A DNA stretch of 42,534 nt from an uncultured Oscillospiraceae bacterium (GTDB taxonomy: Bacteria; Bacillota; Clostridia; Oscillospirales; Oscillospiraceae). The notes beneath the pieces are model-generated. The model was not told where the DNA came from, did not search any database, and saw nothing but the letters and a program-made list of their open reading frames with translations. A program made the translations under genes and the position numbers. The DNA lies in assembly GCA_910587395.1 (NCBI GenBank), contig CAJULJ010000024.1, positions 1-42,534 of the forward strand, read 5' to 3'. Shown here piece by piece: positions 1 to 7,670 of the stretch (position 1 is its first letter; each line of letters opens with the position of its first letter).

Positions 1-1
1 G

Positions 2-625
2 AGCGCCGTCATCGCCTATTTCATCATGGGCCGCAGCGAGAACAGCCGCAACCGGGTCTTTGAGGAGACGGACGACGGCATCCGCACCAAGGCATTTGAC
101 GAGTCCAAAATGACCGACCCCTCCCTCATCATCTTCCACCCCGTGCGGAAGATGGACAACGGCGTCACCATTGTCACCAACGGCGACCAGACCGACACCA
201 TCCGGGACAACATTTTGCAGGGCCATTGCTACCGCCACGCCCTGAACACCCGCACCTTCGAGCCGGACGGCCCCAACTACACCCCCCGCATTTCCGGCGT
301 GGTGAAGCCCAACGGCTCCTATGACCTGTCCATCCTCAAAAGCCTGGACGGCGACCCCTCCTGCGCCTGCCGGTACTTCTACGAGTACGACGCGCCCAAG
401 GCCGGGGTGGGCCACTTCATCCACACCTATGAGAGCGACGGGAATCCCCTGCCCTCCTTCCAGGGCGAACCCCGCCGGGTGGCCGTCACCGCCCCCGACG
501 CGGAGAGCCTGGCGGGCGATTTATGGCTGGCTCTGAACGACGACAACAAGGTGTCCCTGTTCGTGCGGTACATCGACCTGGAGACCGGAGACGACGAGAC
601 CGCCATCATCAATAAGCACTGGTAA
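2..625 (+). CDS. purO: IMP cyclohydrolase, PurO-type (5' partial)
   Basis: Closes the IMP ring from FAICAR, the last step of de novo purine synthesis, in the cytoplasm. The frame is open from the left edge of the window, so the N-terminus lies outside. The visible part begins with a YFIMGRSENSRNR segment typical of the stand-alone (archaeal PurO-like, IMP_cyclohyd) family, and continues through HPVRKMDNG and ILQGHCYRHALNTRTFEPDGPNYTPR-type segments characteristic of that family. It does not resemble the MGS-like cyclohydrolase half of bifunctional PurH. It sits 28 bases upstream of the stand-alone AICAR transformylase, so the two last steps of the pathway are encoded by two separate genes. 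The internal ATG at 26 is probably not the start, because homology-like sequence continues upstream. Family call is confident; symbol is by analogy. Confidence 0.88.
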   Translation, partial: SAVIAYFIMGRSENSRNRVFEETDDGIRTKAFDESKMTDPSLIIFHPVRKMDNGVTIVTNGDQTDTIRDNILQGHCYRHALNTRTFEPDGPNYTPRISGVVKPNGSYDLSILKSLDGDPSCACRYFYEYDAPKAGVGHFIHTYESDGNPLPSFQGEPRRVAVTAPDAESLAGDLWLALNDDNKVSLFVRYIDLETGDDETAIINKHW

Positions 626-653
626 GAAAAATTAAATTCTGGGAGGTTTGAAC

Positions 654-1826
654 ATGACCGAACTGGAACTGAAATACGGCTGCAACCCCAACCAAAAGCC
701 CGCCCGCATTTTCATGGAAAACGGTGATCTGCCCCTGGAGGTCCTCAACGGCAAGCCGGGGTACATCAACTTTATGGACGCGCTGAACTCCTGGCAGCTG
801 GTCAGGGCCCTGAAAAAGTCCACCGGCCTGCCCGCCGCCTCCTCCTTCAAGCACGTCTCCCCCGCCGGAGCCGCCCTGGGCCTGCCCCTGAGCGATGTGG
901 AGCGGCACATCTACTTTGCCCCCGAGGGGGAGCTTTCCCCCATCGCCTGCGCCTACATTCGGGCGAGGGGCGCGGACCGTCTGTGCTCCTTCGGCGACTG
1001 GGCGGCCCTGTCCGACGTGTGCGACGCCGACACCGCCCGGTTCCTGGCCCTGGAGGTGTCCGACGGCGTGATCGCCCCCGGCTATACCGATGAGGCTCTT
1101 GAAATCCTCAAGACCAAGCGCAAGGGCGGCTACAACGTGGTGAAAATCGACCCGGACTACACCCCCACCCCCATTGAGCGGCGCAACATCTTCGGCATCA
1201 CCTTTGAGCAGGGGTATAACGACCTGACCATCGATGAAAAAATGCTGGAACATATCGTCACCGAAAACCGCGACCTGCCCCAGCAGGCCAAGCACGACAT
1301 GATTTTGTCCCTCATCACGCTGAAGTACACCCAGTCCAACTCGGTGTGCTATGTGAAGAACGGCATGACCATCGGCGTGGGCGCGGGCCAGCAGAGCCGC
1401 ATCCACTGCACCCGCCTGGCAGGGAACAAGGCGGATATCTGGTGGCTGCGGCAGCACCCAAAGGTGCTGGGCCTCCAGTTTGTGGACGGCATCCGCCGCC
1501 CCGACCGGGACAACGCCATCGACCTGTACATCTCCGACGAGCACGACGATGTGCTGGCCGAGGGCGTGTGGCAAAACACCTTCAAGGTGCGTCCCGACGT
1601 ACTCACCGAGGAGGAGAAAAAGAACTGGATCGCCCAGATGTCCGGCGTGACGGTGGGCTCCGACGCTTTCTTCCCCTTCGGCGACAACGTGGAGCGGGCC
1701 TTCAAGTCCGGCGCCAAGTACATCGCTCAGCCCGGCGGCTCCATCCGGGACGACCAGGTCATCGCCACCGCCGACAGGCACGATATGGTGATGGCGTTCA
1801 CCGGCATCCGCCTATTCCATCATTGA
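654..1826 (+). CDS. purH: Phosphoribosylaminoimidazolecarboxamide formyltransferase (stand-alone AICAR transformylase)
   Basis: Transfers a formyl group from 10-formyl-THF to AICAR to give FAICAR, the substrate of the upstream cyclohydrolase. The 390-residue protein corresponds to the C-terminal transformylase half of bifunctional PurH only. Seen motifs: the catalytic Lys-His pair in FKHVSPAG (residues 65-72), NSVCYVKNG and GAGQQSR in the middle, DAFFPFGD, and the C-terminal IAQPGGSIRD and FTGIRLFHH signature that ends the family. The ATG at 654 has a GGGAGG ribosome site 7 bases upstream; a TTG at 648 in the same frame is less likely. The gene is intact, so the missing cyclohydrolase half is an architecture, not a truncation. 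It is part of the purO-purH-orf-purD operon. The symbol is used loosely, since only one PurH activity is encoded. Confidence 0.93.
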   Translation: MTELELKYGCNPNQKPARIFMENGDLPLEVLNGKPGYINFMDALNSWQLVRALKKSTGLPAASSFKHVSPAGAALGLPLSDVERHIYFAPEGELSPIACAYIRARGADRLCSFGDWAALSDVCDADTARFLALEVSDGVIAPGYTDEALEILKTKRKGGYNVVKIDPDYTPTPIERRNIFGITFEQGYNDLTIDEKMLEHIVTENRDLPQQAKHDMILSLITLKYTQSNSVCYVKNGMTIGVGAGQQSRIHCTRLAGNKADIWWLRQHPKVLGLQFVDGIRRPDRDNAIDLYISDEHDDVLAEGVWQNTFKVRPDVLTEEEKKNWIAQMSGVTVGSDAFFPFGDNVERAFKSGAKYIAQPGGSIRDDQVIATADRHDMVMAFTGIRLFHH

Positions 1827-1828
1827 GT

Positions 1829-2062
1829 ATGAACGATCAGGAACGCCTGGAGGCATTTGAGCGGATGCCGGCGGACGTGCAGAAGAATTACCAAGAGTTC
1901 TCCGCCCGCATGGAGAAGCTGAAAGCGGAGAAAAAGGAAAAATCCGCTACCTTCCGACAGTATTGGAGCAATAAAATGACCTGCCAGTACATGCTGTCCA
2001 TGTACAAGGATTACGGGCTGATCGACGGTTCAGCCCTGGAAAACGGGGGTAAAAACCGATGA
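1829..2062 (+). CDS. Small hypothetical protein in purine operon (77 aa)
   Basis: I do not recognise this family. The 77-residue protein starts MNDQERLEAFERMP, is rich in Lys, Glu, Met and Gln, and has a central charged stretch (MEKLKAEKKEKSATF) that looks helical. It has no signal peptide or membrane segment. Its ATG lies 2 bases after the purH stop, and its TGA overlaps the purD ATG in an ATGA arrangement, so it is probably translated by coupling between two purine enzymes. That placement is the main argument that it is real. It could be a small partner or regulator of a purine enzyme, but this is a guess from position only. Confidence 0.72.
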   Translation: MNDQERLEAFERMPADVQKNYQEFSARMEKLKAEKKEKSATFRQYWSNKMTCQYMLSMYKDYGLIDGSALENGGKNR

Positions 2063-3315
2063 AAGTTTTAGTTGTGGGCTCCGGCGGGCGGGAGCACGCC
2101 ATCTGCTGGAAGCTGGCCCAGTCGCCCAAGGTGACGGAGCTGTACTGCGCCCCCGGCAACGCGGGCATCGCCCAGACCGCCAAGTGTGTCAACGTGAAGG
2201 CTACCGACGTGGACGGCATGGTGAAATGGACCAAAGACAACGCCATGGACTTCGTGGTGGTGGCCCCCGACGACCCCCTGGCCCTGGGCATGGTGGACGC
2301 ACTGGAAGCGGCGGGCATCCCCGCCTTCGGCCCCCGTGCCAATGCCGCCATTATTGAATCCAGCAAGGCGTTTTCCAAGGAGCTGATGAAGAAGTACCGC
2401 ATCCCAACCGCCAAATACGAAACCTTCACCGAGCTGGACAAGGCCCTGGCCTACATCGAGTCCCAAGGCGCGCCCATTGTGGTGAAGGCGGACGGGCTGG
2501 CTCTGGGCAAGGGCGTGGTGGTGGCCTCCACCGTGGACGAGGCCAAAACCGCCGTGACCGAGATGATGGAGGGCAAAAAGTTCGGCGAATCCGGCTCCAC
2601 CGTGGTCATCGAGGAGTGTATGACGGGGCCGGAGGTCACCGTACTGGCCTTTGCCGACGGGGGGCACGTGCGCCCCATGCCCGCCAGCCAGGACCACAAG
2701 CGGGCCTATGACGGCAACCAGGGCCCCAACACCGGCGGCATGGGGGCCGTCTCCCCCCCGCCCCAGTACACGCCCGAGATTGCCCAGCGGTGCATGGAGG
2801 AGATTTTCCTGCCCACCATCCGGGCGCTGAAGGAGGAAAAACGGCCCTTCCACGGGGTGATCTACTTCGGCCTGATGCTCACCCCGGACGGCCCCCGCGT
2901 GGTGGAGTACAACGCCCGCTTCGGCGACCCGGAGTGTCAGGCGGTGCTGTCCCTGCTGGACGGCGACCTGATGGATATCTTCCTCGCCTGCCGAGAGGGG
3001 ACCCTGGATCAGGCGGACATCCGCTGGAAGGATCAGGCCGCCTGCTGCCTGGTGCTGGCCTCCGGGGGCTACCCGCTGGACTACAAGAAGGGCTATCCCA
3101 TCTCCGGGCTGGAGGAGGCGGGCAAAAGCGCCGCAGTATTTCACGCCGGAACCGCCGAGCAGGACGGCCAAATCGTCACCAGCGGCGGACGGGTGCTGGG
3201 CGTCACCGCCCTGGGGGACACCCTGGACGGCGCCATCGCCAACGCCTACGCCGCGGCAGAACCCATCTCCTTCCAGGGCATGCACTTCCGCCGCGACATT
3301 GGGCACGCGTTTTGA
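2059..3315 (+). CDS. purD: Phosphoribosylamine--glycine ligase (GARS)
   Basis: ATP-dependent ligation of glycine to 5-phosphoribosylamine, the second step of purine synthesis. The 418-residue length matches the monofunctional family. Seen: N-terminal VVGSGGREHAI, the segment PGNAGIAQ, ATP-grasp signature VVKADGLALGKGVVV near residues 140-155, EEC(M)TGPEVTVLAF, the substrate loop DHKRAYDGNQGPNTGGMGA, and the metal-binding NARFGDPECQ near residue 290. The ATG at 2059 overlaps the stop of the preceding small gene. The gene is the last of the operon: a strong intrinsic terminator follows 6 bases after the stop. Confidence 0.97.
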   Translation: MKVLVVGSGGREHAICWKLAQSPKVTELYCAPGNAGIAQTAKCVNVKATDVDGMVKWTKDNAMDFVVVAPDDPLALGMVDALEAAGIPAFGPRANAAIIESSKAFSKELMKKYRIPTAKYETFTELDKALAYIESQGAPIVVKADGLALGKGVVVASTVDEAKTAVTEMMEGKKFGESGSTVVIEECMTGPEVTVLAFADGGHVRPMPASQDHKRAYDGNQGPNTGGMGAVSPPPQYTPEIAQRCMEEIFLPTIRALKEEKRPFHGVIYFGLMLTPDGPRVVEYNARFGDPECQAVLSLLDGDLMDIFLACREGTLDQADIRWKDQAACCLVLASGGYPLDYKKGYPISGLEEAGKSAAVFHAGTAEQDGQIVTSGGRVLGVTALGDTLDGAIANAYAAAEPISFQGMHFRRDIGHAF

Positions 3316-3321
3316 CGCATC

Positions 3322-3353
3322 CCTCCCCCACCCTACGGCGGGGGAGGTTTTTT
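3322..3353 (+). terminator. Intrinsic terminator after purD
   Basis: An 8-bp perfect stem (CCTCCCCC at 3322-3329 with GGGGGAGG at 3340-3347) with a 10-base loop is followed directly by six T residues. It ends the purine operon. Confidence 0.9.
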
Positions 3354-3453
3354 ACCGTGCGCATCCAGACGCTCCCCGGCGGCGCTCCACTTCCATCTTA
3401 ATAAAATCATAAAAGTCTTGTTAGAAAACCTCCAGACATCAGACGCTCCATTC

Positions 3454-3462
3454 TGGTATGAT
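3454..3462 (+). promoter_or_regulatory. Extended -10 promoter element before VanZ-family gene
   Basis: TGGTATGAT is a TGn-extended -10 hexamer (TATGAT at 3457-3462) about 30 bases before the start codon. No convincing -35 hexamer lies 16-18 bases upstream, so the promoter would depend on the extended -10. A gene-specific promoter is expected because a terminator lies upstream. Confidence 0.5.
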
Positions 3463-3492
3463 AGAAAAAACACAAAGGAAGTGGACTCAGCC

Positions 3493-4878
3493 ATGCACAG
3501 TTTTATTTCCTACATCTGCTACGCGTTCTCCGAGGCCGTCCTGCCCGCACTGATCGGGGCGGCGCTTGGCGCGGCCATTCTCATCGCGCTGTGGGTGAAG
3601 CGCCGCAGAGAGGGCATGACCTTCTCTCTCCCGCAAGGGACGGCTATTGTCCTGCTGTTCTGCTATCTGGGCGGTCTGACGGCCATCACTGTGCTCCACC
3701 GCACCGCTGGGGCTTCCTGGGTCCAGACCCACCTGTTCCGGGCCTTTTGGGAGGCCTGGAACTCCTTTACTCTCCAGATCTGGCTGAACCCTCTGCTGAA
3801 CATCGCCATGTTTGTGCCACTGGGAGTGCTGCTCCCCCTGGCGGCCAAACCCTTCCGCCGGTGGTACTGGACCCTGGCGGCCGGGGCGGGTGGTTCCTTT
3901 GCCATTGAAACGCTCCAATACATCCTCCAGCGGGGCTCCGCCGACGTGGACGACCTGTTTTGCAACACCCTGGGCGCCATGCTGGGCTGGAGCCTGTGCA
4001 TGACTGCGGTCTCGCTGGCGGAGAAGCAGTGGAAAGCCGCCGGGGCCTGCGCCGCGCTGCCGGTGCTGTCCGCCGCCGTGCTGGCGGGGGTGTTTCTTGC
4101 GTACCAGCTCCAGCCCTACGGCAATCTGGCCGACGCCCCGGCTTTTACCGCCGACACCAGCGGCACAAAATGGGTACTGGAATGCGATCTGTCCGACGAG
4201 CCGGGACCCTCGGGGGTATACTGGACGGAACCATTCACCAAAGAGTCCTGCGATGAGTTTGCCTTTGCGTTTGCCCAGCGGCTAGGCGTGGATCTTGAGG
4301 ACCACTATTTTGATACCGACTACTACGACAACACCGCCTATTACTCCAACCACCACACATTTTCTCTCATTGTGGATTACAACGACCGCTCGTACCGGTA
4401 CGGCGCAAGCTCAGAGGGCTTTTCCTTTGATGATCCTGGGACGGCCACAGAGGAAGAGCTACGCGCCGCGCTGAAAGCGCTGGGCATTGATGTCCCGGAA
4501 ACGGCCCAGTTTTTTGACCTGGGACGCAGCGCCTACGCCTTTCGCGCAGACCGGATTGAGTGTGATGGCACGCTGACCGACGGCGAGCTACAATGCTGGG
4601 TAAAAAAGAACGGTACGCTCTATCAAGTAGACAATGCCCTCAGCATCAGCACCCTCCATGGGGACGCCGCCGTCATCTCTGAGGCGCAGGCTTATGAACG
4701 GCTCTGCCGGGGGCGGTTCTCCAAAGCGGATATGTTTGAATACTACGCCCCGGAAGAGGTCCACGTCACCTCCTGCGAGCTGCGGTACATCATCGACAGC
4801 AAGGGCTACCGCCAACCCGTGTATGTATTTGACATGAGAGAACTTGACCCGGTGTTCGTTCCCGCCCTGACGGGCTGA
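3493..4878 (+). CDS. VanZ-family membrane protein with long C-terminal domain
   Basis: An integral membrane protein of 461 residues. The N-terminal half (about residues 1-205) has hydrophobic segments and the VanZ core: a VPLGVLLPL loop, then IETLQYILQRG, then DVDDLFCNTLGAMLG. VanZ confers low-level teicoplanin resistance in enterococci, but most homologues have no proven role. After the last hydrophobic segment (roughly 178-196) comes a soluble region of about 265 residues rich in Asp, Glu and Tyr that I do not recognise and that is probably outside the membrane. Start: ATG 3493 has AAGGAAG upstream at slightly long spacing; in-frame GTG 3481 would sit directly on the ribosome site and the earlier TTG 3418 precedes the promoter. 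Single gene between two hairpins. A second VanZ protein lies at 14356. Confidence 0.82.
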   Translation: MHSFISYICYAFSEAVLPALIGAALGAAILIALWVKRRREGMTFSLPQGTAIVLLFCYLGGLTAITVLHRTAGASWVQTHLFRAFWEAWNSFTLQIWLNPLLNIAMFVPLGVLLPLAAKPFRRWYWTLAAGAGGSFAIETLQYILQRGSADVDDLFCNTLGAMLGWSLCMTAVSLAEKQWKAAGACAALPVLSAAVLAGVFLAYQLQPYGNLADAPAFTADTSGTKWVLECDLSDEPGPSGVYWTEPFTKESCDEFAFAFAQRLGVDLEDHYFDTDYYDNTAYYSNHHTFSLIVDYNDRSYRYGASSEGFSFDDPGTATEEELRAALKALGIDVPETAQFFDLGRSAYAFRADRIECDGTLTDGELQCWVKKNGTLYQVDNALSISTLHGDAAVISEAQAYERLCRGRFSKADMFEYYAPEEVHVTSCELRYIIDSKGYRQPVYVFDMRELDPVFVPALTG

Positions 4879-4896
4879 ATGTCCTGAATCAATTAC

Positions 4897-4935
4897 AAAG
4901 AGCCTCCGTACCAGCCGGTGCGGAGGCTCTTTCCT
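4897..4935 (+). terminator. Intrinsic terminator after VanZ-family gene
   Basis: A 12-bp perfect stem (AAAGAGCCTCCG at 4897-4908 and its complement at 4921-4932) with a 12-base loop; the downstream T-tract is short (TTTCCTT). Confidence 0.8.
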
Positions 4936-4985
4936 TGGCGCACTTTCGACACCTTCACAAAAAAAGAGAATTTTTCCGTTTCTAT

Positions 4986-5015
4986 TTGACAGCGGCCGGG
5001 ACCAGATGCTATACT
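4986..5015 (+). promoter_or_regulatory. Sigma-A promoter of lsrR-lsrK-cupin operon
   Basis: Consensus -35 TTGACA (4986-4991), 18-base spacer and -10 TATACT (5010-5015) preceded by TGC, giving an extended -10. Transcription should begin near 5022, leaving a leader of about 54 bases. Confidence 0.82.
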
Positions 5016-5022
5016 ATAAGAA

Positions 5023-5043
5023 ACAATACATTTGTTTTATTGT
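5023..5043 (+). promoter_or_regulatory. Candidate operator of the SorC-family regulator
   Basis: An inverted repeat, ACAATA at 5023-5028 and TATTGT at 5038-5043 with a 9-base spacer, begins at the predicted transcription start. This is a typical position for repression by the regulator encoded immediately downstream. Arms are only 6 bp, so the call is tentative. Confidence 0.42.
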
Positions 5044-5075
5044 AGAACTTTTGTACCATTTTCGAGGTGAATCAG

Positions 5076-6026
5076 ATGGACGAAAAAGCAAATCGGCTCA
5101 GCAAGGCCGAATACGAGCACCGGCTGATGACGAAAGCGGTATGGTACTACTACATCGAAAATTACACCCAGCAGAACATCTCCCACCTGCTGGGCGTCAG
5201 CCGCTCCAAAGTCATTTCTTTGCTGGAGCGGGCGCGTCAGGCGGGCGTGATCCAGTTCAGCGTTCAGCAGGACAGCAGCCGCAGAATGGAGATGGAACGG
5301 GACCTGCTGAGCCGCTACGGCCTGAGGGACGCCTTCCTCGTCCCCGGGGCGGACACCCTGACCGACCCCAACGAAAGCATCGCTCAGGCCGCCGCCATGT
5401 ACATCCTCCGCCGGGTATCGGACAACACCTACATCAACATGGGCTACGGCGATACCACCAGCCGCATCCTCAGGCACCTGGCCACCTCCTCCCAGATTCC
5501 GCTCAACATGGTGAGCCTGGCCGGAGGCATGAACTACTATCTGCCCAACACCAATTCCAACGTATTCAACGTCCGGCTGCACCTCATCCCCTCCCCCCTG
5601 CTGCTGTCCAGCGCCACTCTGCGGGACTCCCTGCGGCGGGAGCCGGACGTGGAGCAGGTTTTCCGCATGATCCCCCTGTCCAGCATGAGCGTGGTGGGCA
5701 TCGGCTCCATGAACGACCGGGCCACCATCGTACAAAACGGCATCCTCAACAACAACGATTTCACCTTCCTGAAGATGCAGGGGGCGGTGGGCGACGTGCT
5801 CAGCCATTTTCTGGACAAAAACGGCCGCGTCGTCGCCCCCGACCTGGAGGGGAGGCTGATGAGCACCCCCATGGACCAGCTCCGGACACTGGACAATGTG
5901 ATCGGCGCCGCGGGAGGCCCGGCCAAAACGGAAGCCATTCTCTCCGTTCTCCGAGGCGGCTATCTGGACGTGCTCATCACCGACGAGAACACCGCCCAGC
6001 GGCTGCTGGATGCGCCGGACCCGTAA
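5076..6026 (+). CDS. lsrR: LsrR-like SorC-family transcriptional regulator
   Basis: A 316-residue sugar-phosphate-responsive repressor. The N-terminus carries a helix-turn-helix (about residues 20-55: YYYIENYTQQNISHLLGVSRSKV, split here by spacing of family motifs) and the rest is the SorC effector domain, with landmarks MGYGDTTSRIL, VSLAGGMNYY, SVVGIGSMND, GAVGDVLSHFLD and AILSVLRGGYLDVLITDE. These line up by eye with E. coli LsrR, which binds phosphorylated autoinducer-2. The ATG at 5076 follows GAGGTG by 6 bases; GTG 5067 overlaps that ribosome site and is less likely. It is the first gene of a three-gene operon with an lsrK-like kinase, which supports the LsrR reading. Probably autoregulated through the inverted repeat at its transcription start. 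The effector is inferred. Confidence 0.85.
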   Translation: MDEKANRLSKAEYEHRLMTKAVWYYYIENYTQQNISHLLGVSRSKVISLLERARQAGVIQFSVQQDSSRRMEMERDLLSRYGLRDAFLVPGADTLTDPNESIAQAAAMYILRRVSDNTYINMGYGDTTSRILRHLATSSQIPLNMVSLAGGMNYYLPNTNSNVFNVRLHLIPSPLLLSSATLRDSLRREPDVEQVFRMIPLSSMSVVGIGSMNDRATIVQNGILNNNDFTFLKMQGAVGDVLSHFLDKNGRVVAPDLEGRLMSTPMDQLRTLDNVIGAAGGPAKTEAILSVLRGGYLDVLITDENTAQRLLDAPDP

Positions 6027-6068
6027 CGGCTTGCCGCGGCGGCCGCACCTTGAATTAGGAGGTATTTC

Positions 6069-7631
6069 ATGGCGAACTATCTGATGGCTGTAGACGCAGG
6101 TACCGGAAGCGTCCGGGCCGTGATTTTCTCCCTGGACGGGGTACAGATGGGCTGCGTCCAGCGGGAGTGGTCCCACCGGGAGGACCCGCGCTGGCCCGGC
6201 AGCATGGACTTCGACTGGGAAGGCTGCTGGAAACTGACATGCGGCTGCATCCGGGGCGTGCTGGAGGCGACGGGCATCGCGCCCGCAGACATCGCCGCCG
6301 TGTCCACCACCTCCATGCGGGAGGGTATCCTGCTCTACGATCAAGACGGCAATGAGCTTTGGGCCTGCTCCAATGTGGACGCCCGCAGCGGCGCCCAGGC
6401 GGCCCAGCTCAAGCAGCTGGACCCGAACCTGGAAAAGGAGATCTATCTGAGATCCGGCCAGACCTATGCCCTGGGGGCGCTGCCCCGGCTTTTGTGGGTG
6501 CGGGATCATCTGCCTCAGGTGTACGAACGCACCGCCGCCCTGGGCATGTTCAATGACTGGCTCATCCGCAAGCTCACCGGCAGGCTGGCAGTGGAGCCCA
6601 GCAACGGCTGCACCACCGGCATCATGGATTTGCAGAGCCGGAGCTGGCTTCCGGAAATCGCGGCAAAATGCGGCCTACGCTCCGACATCTTCCCGCCTGT
6701 GGTGGAGTGCGGCACCCGCCTTGCTGCGGTGAACGCCAAGGGCTCCGCCGATACCGGGCTGCCGGAGGGCATTCCCGTGGTGGTGGGCGGCGGCGACTGC
6801 CAGCTCAGCGCCATTGGCGCGGGAGCCTGCGAGCCGGGCCAGGCCGCTTTGTTCGGCGGCAGCTTCTGGCAGTATGAGTTCAACATCGACGCTCCCCGGC
6901 CCGACCCGGACTGCCGGATACGGGTAAACTGCCACGCGGTGCCCGGCCTGTGGCAGTACGAGGCCCTGGCCTTCAACCCTGGGCTGGTGACGCGCTGGTT
7001 CCGGGACGGCTTCTGCCAGAACGAAATCGAGGAGGCCAGGCGCACCGGACGCTCCTCCTATGAGCTGATGGACGAGCGGGCTCAAGACATCCCGGCAGGC
7101 TGTTACGGGATGCAGTGCTGCTTCAGCGGCGCCATGAATTTTATCGACTGGAGGCACGCCAGCCCCACCTTCACCAACTTCCTGCTGGAGCCGAAGAAAT
7201 TCAACAAATACACCTTTTATCGGGCGATTTTGGAGAACACCGCTCTGCTGACCCGCAGTCACATCGAGCTGGTGCACGAGGCCGCCGGCTGTGAGCCGGA
7301 GCAGCTGATTGTTGCCGGAGGCGCGGCCAAAAGCCCGCTGTGGAGCCAGATCGTGGCCGATGTCACCGGCAAGCCGGTGACGGTTCCCGTGGTGAAGGAA
7401 TCCACCGCCCTGGGCGCCGCCATCCTGGCGGGCGTGGGCGTGGGCCTGTACGGCAGCCTGGGGGAGGCTGTAAAACGTACCGTGAAATGGGAGCAGACCT
7501 TCCGGCCCAATCCAGCGCACAAAACCGTATACGACGCGCTGTACGACAACTGGAGACGGCTTTATCCCGCGCAGCTGGCGCTGTGCGGCCAGGGCGTGAC
7601 CCGGAATATGTGGATCGCCCCCGGACTTTGA
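6069..7631 (+). CDS. lsrK: Autoinducer-2 kinase-like FGGY carbohydrate kinase
   Basis: A 520-residue FGGY-family kinase. It matches E. coli LsrK unusually well along its whole length: MAVDAGTGSVRAVIF at the N-terminus, PGSMDFD, VSTTSMREGILLY, WACSNVDAR, VEPSNGCTTG, the VVVGGGD segment with the likely catalytic Asp near residue 243, GGSFWQ, VTRWFRDGFC, VAGGAAKSPLWSQI, VPVVKESTALGAAI and the ending WIAPGL. LsrK phosphorylates DPD (AI-2) in the cytoplasm, trapping it and making the ligand of LsrR. The ATG follows GGAGG by 7 bases. It is 42 bases downstream of the lsrR-like gene and 39 bases before a cupin. No lsrACDB transporter genes are within the window. Another four- or five-carbon ketose substrate remains possible, but the LsrK-specific blocks favour AI-2. 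Confidence 0.87.
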   Translation: MANYLMAVDAGTGSVRAVIFSLDGVQMGCVQREWSHREDPRWPGSMDFDWEGCWKLTCGCIRGVLEATGIAPADIAAVSTTSMREGILLYDQDGNELWACSNVDARSGAQAAQLKQLDPNLEKEIYLRSGQTYALGALPRLLWVRDHLPQVYERTAALGMFNDWLIRKLTGRLAVEPSNGCTTGIMDLQSRSWLPEIAAKCGLRSDIFPPVVECGTRLAAVNAKGSADTGLPEGIPVVVGGGDCQLSAIGAGACEPGQAALFGGSFWQYEFNIDAPRPDPDCRIRVNCHAVPGLWQYEALAFNPGLVTRWFRDGFCQNEIEEARRTGRSSYELMDERAQDIPAGCYGMQCCFSGAMNFIDWRHASPTFTNFLLEPKKFNKYTFYRAILENTALLTRSHIELVHEAAGCEPEQLIVAGGAAKSPLWSQIVADVTGKPVTVPVVKESTALGAAILAGVGVGLYGSLGEAVKRTVKWEQTFRPNPAHKTVYDALYDNWRRLYPAQLALCGQGVTRNMWIAPGL

Positions 7632-7670
7632 TTTCGGCCAGACCTGCTTTTACAATGGGAGTAGATGCGT

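Noticed and set aside
654..1826. Truncated or frameshifted bifunctional purH
   Set aside because: The transformylase has its own ribosome site and normal N-terminus, and a PurO-type cyclohydrolase supplies the other activity, so the split is genuine.
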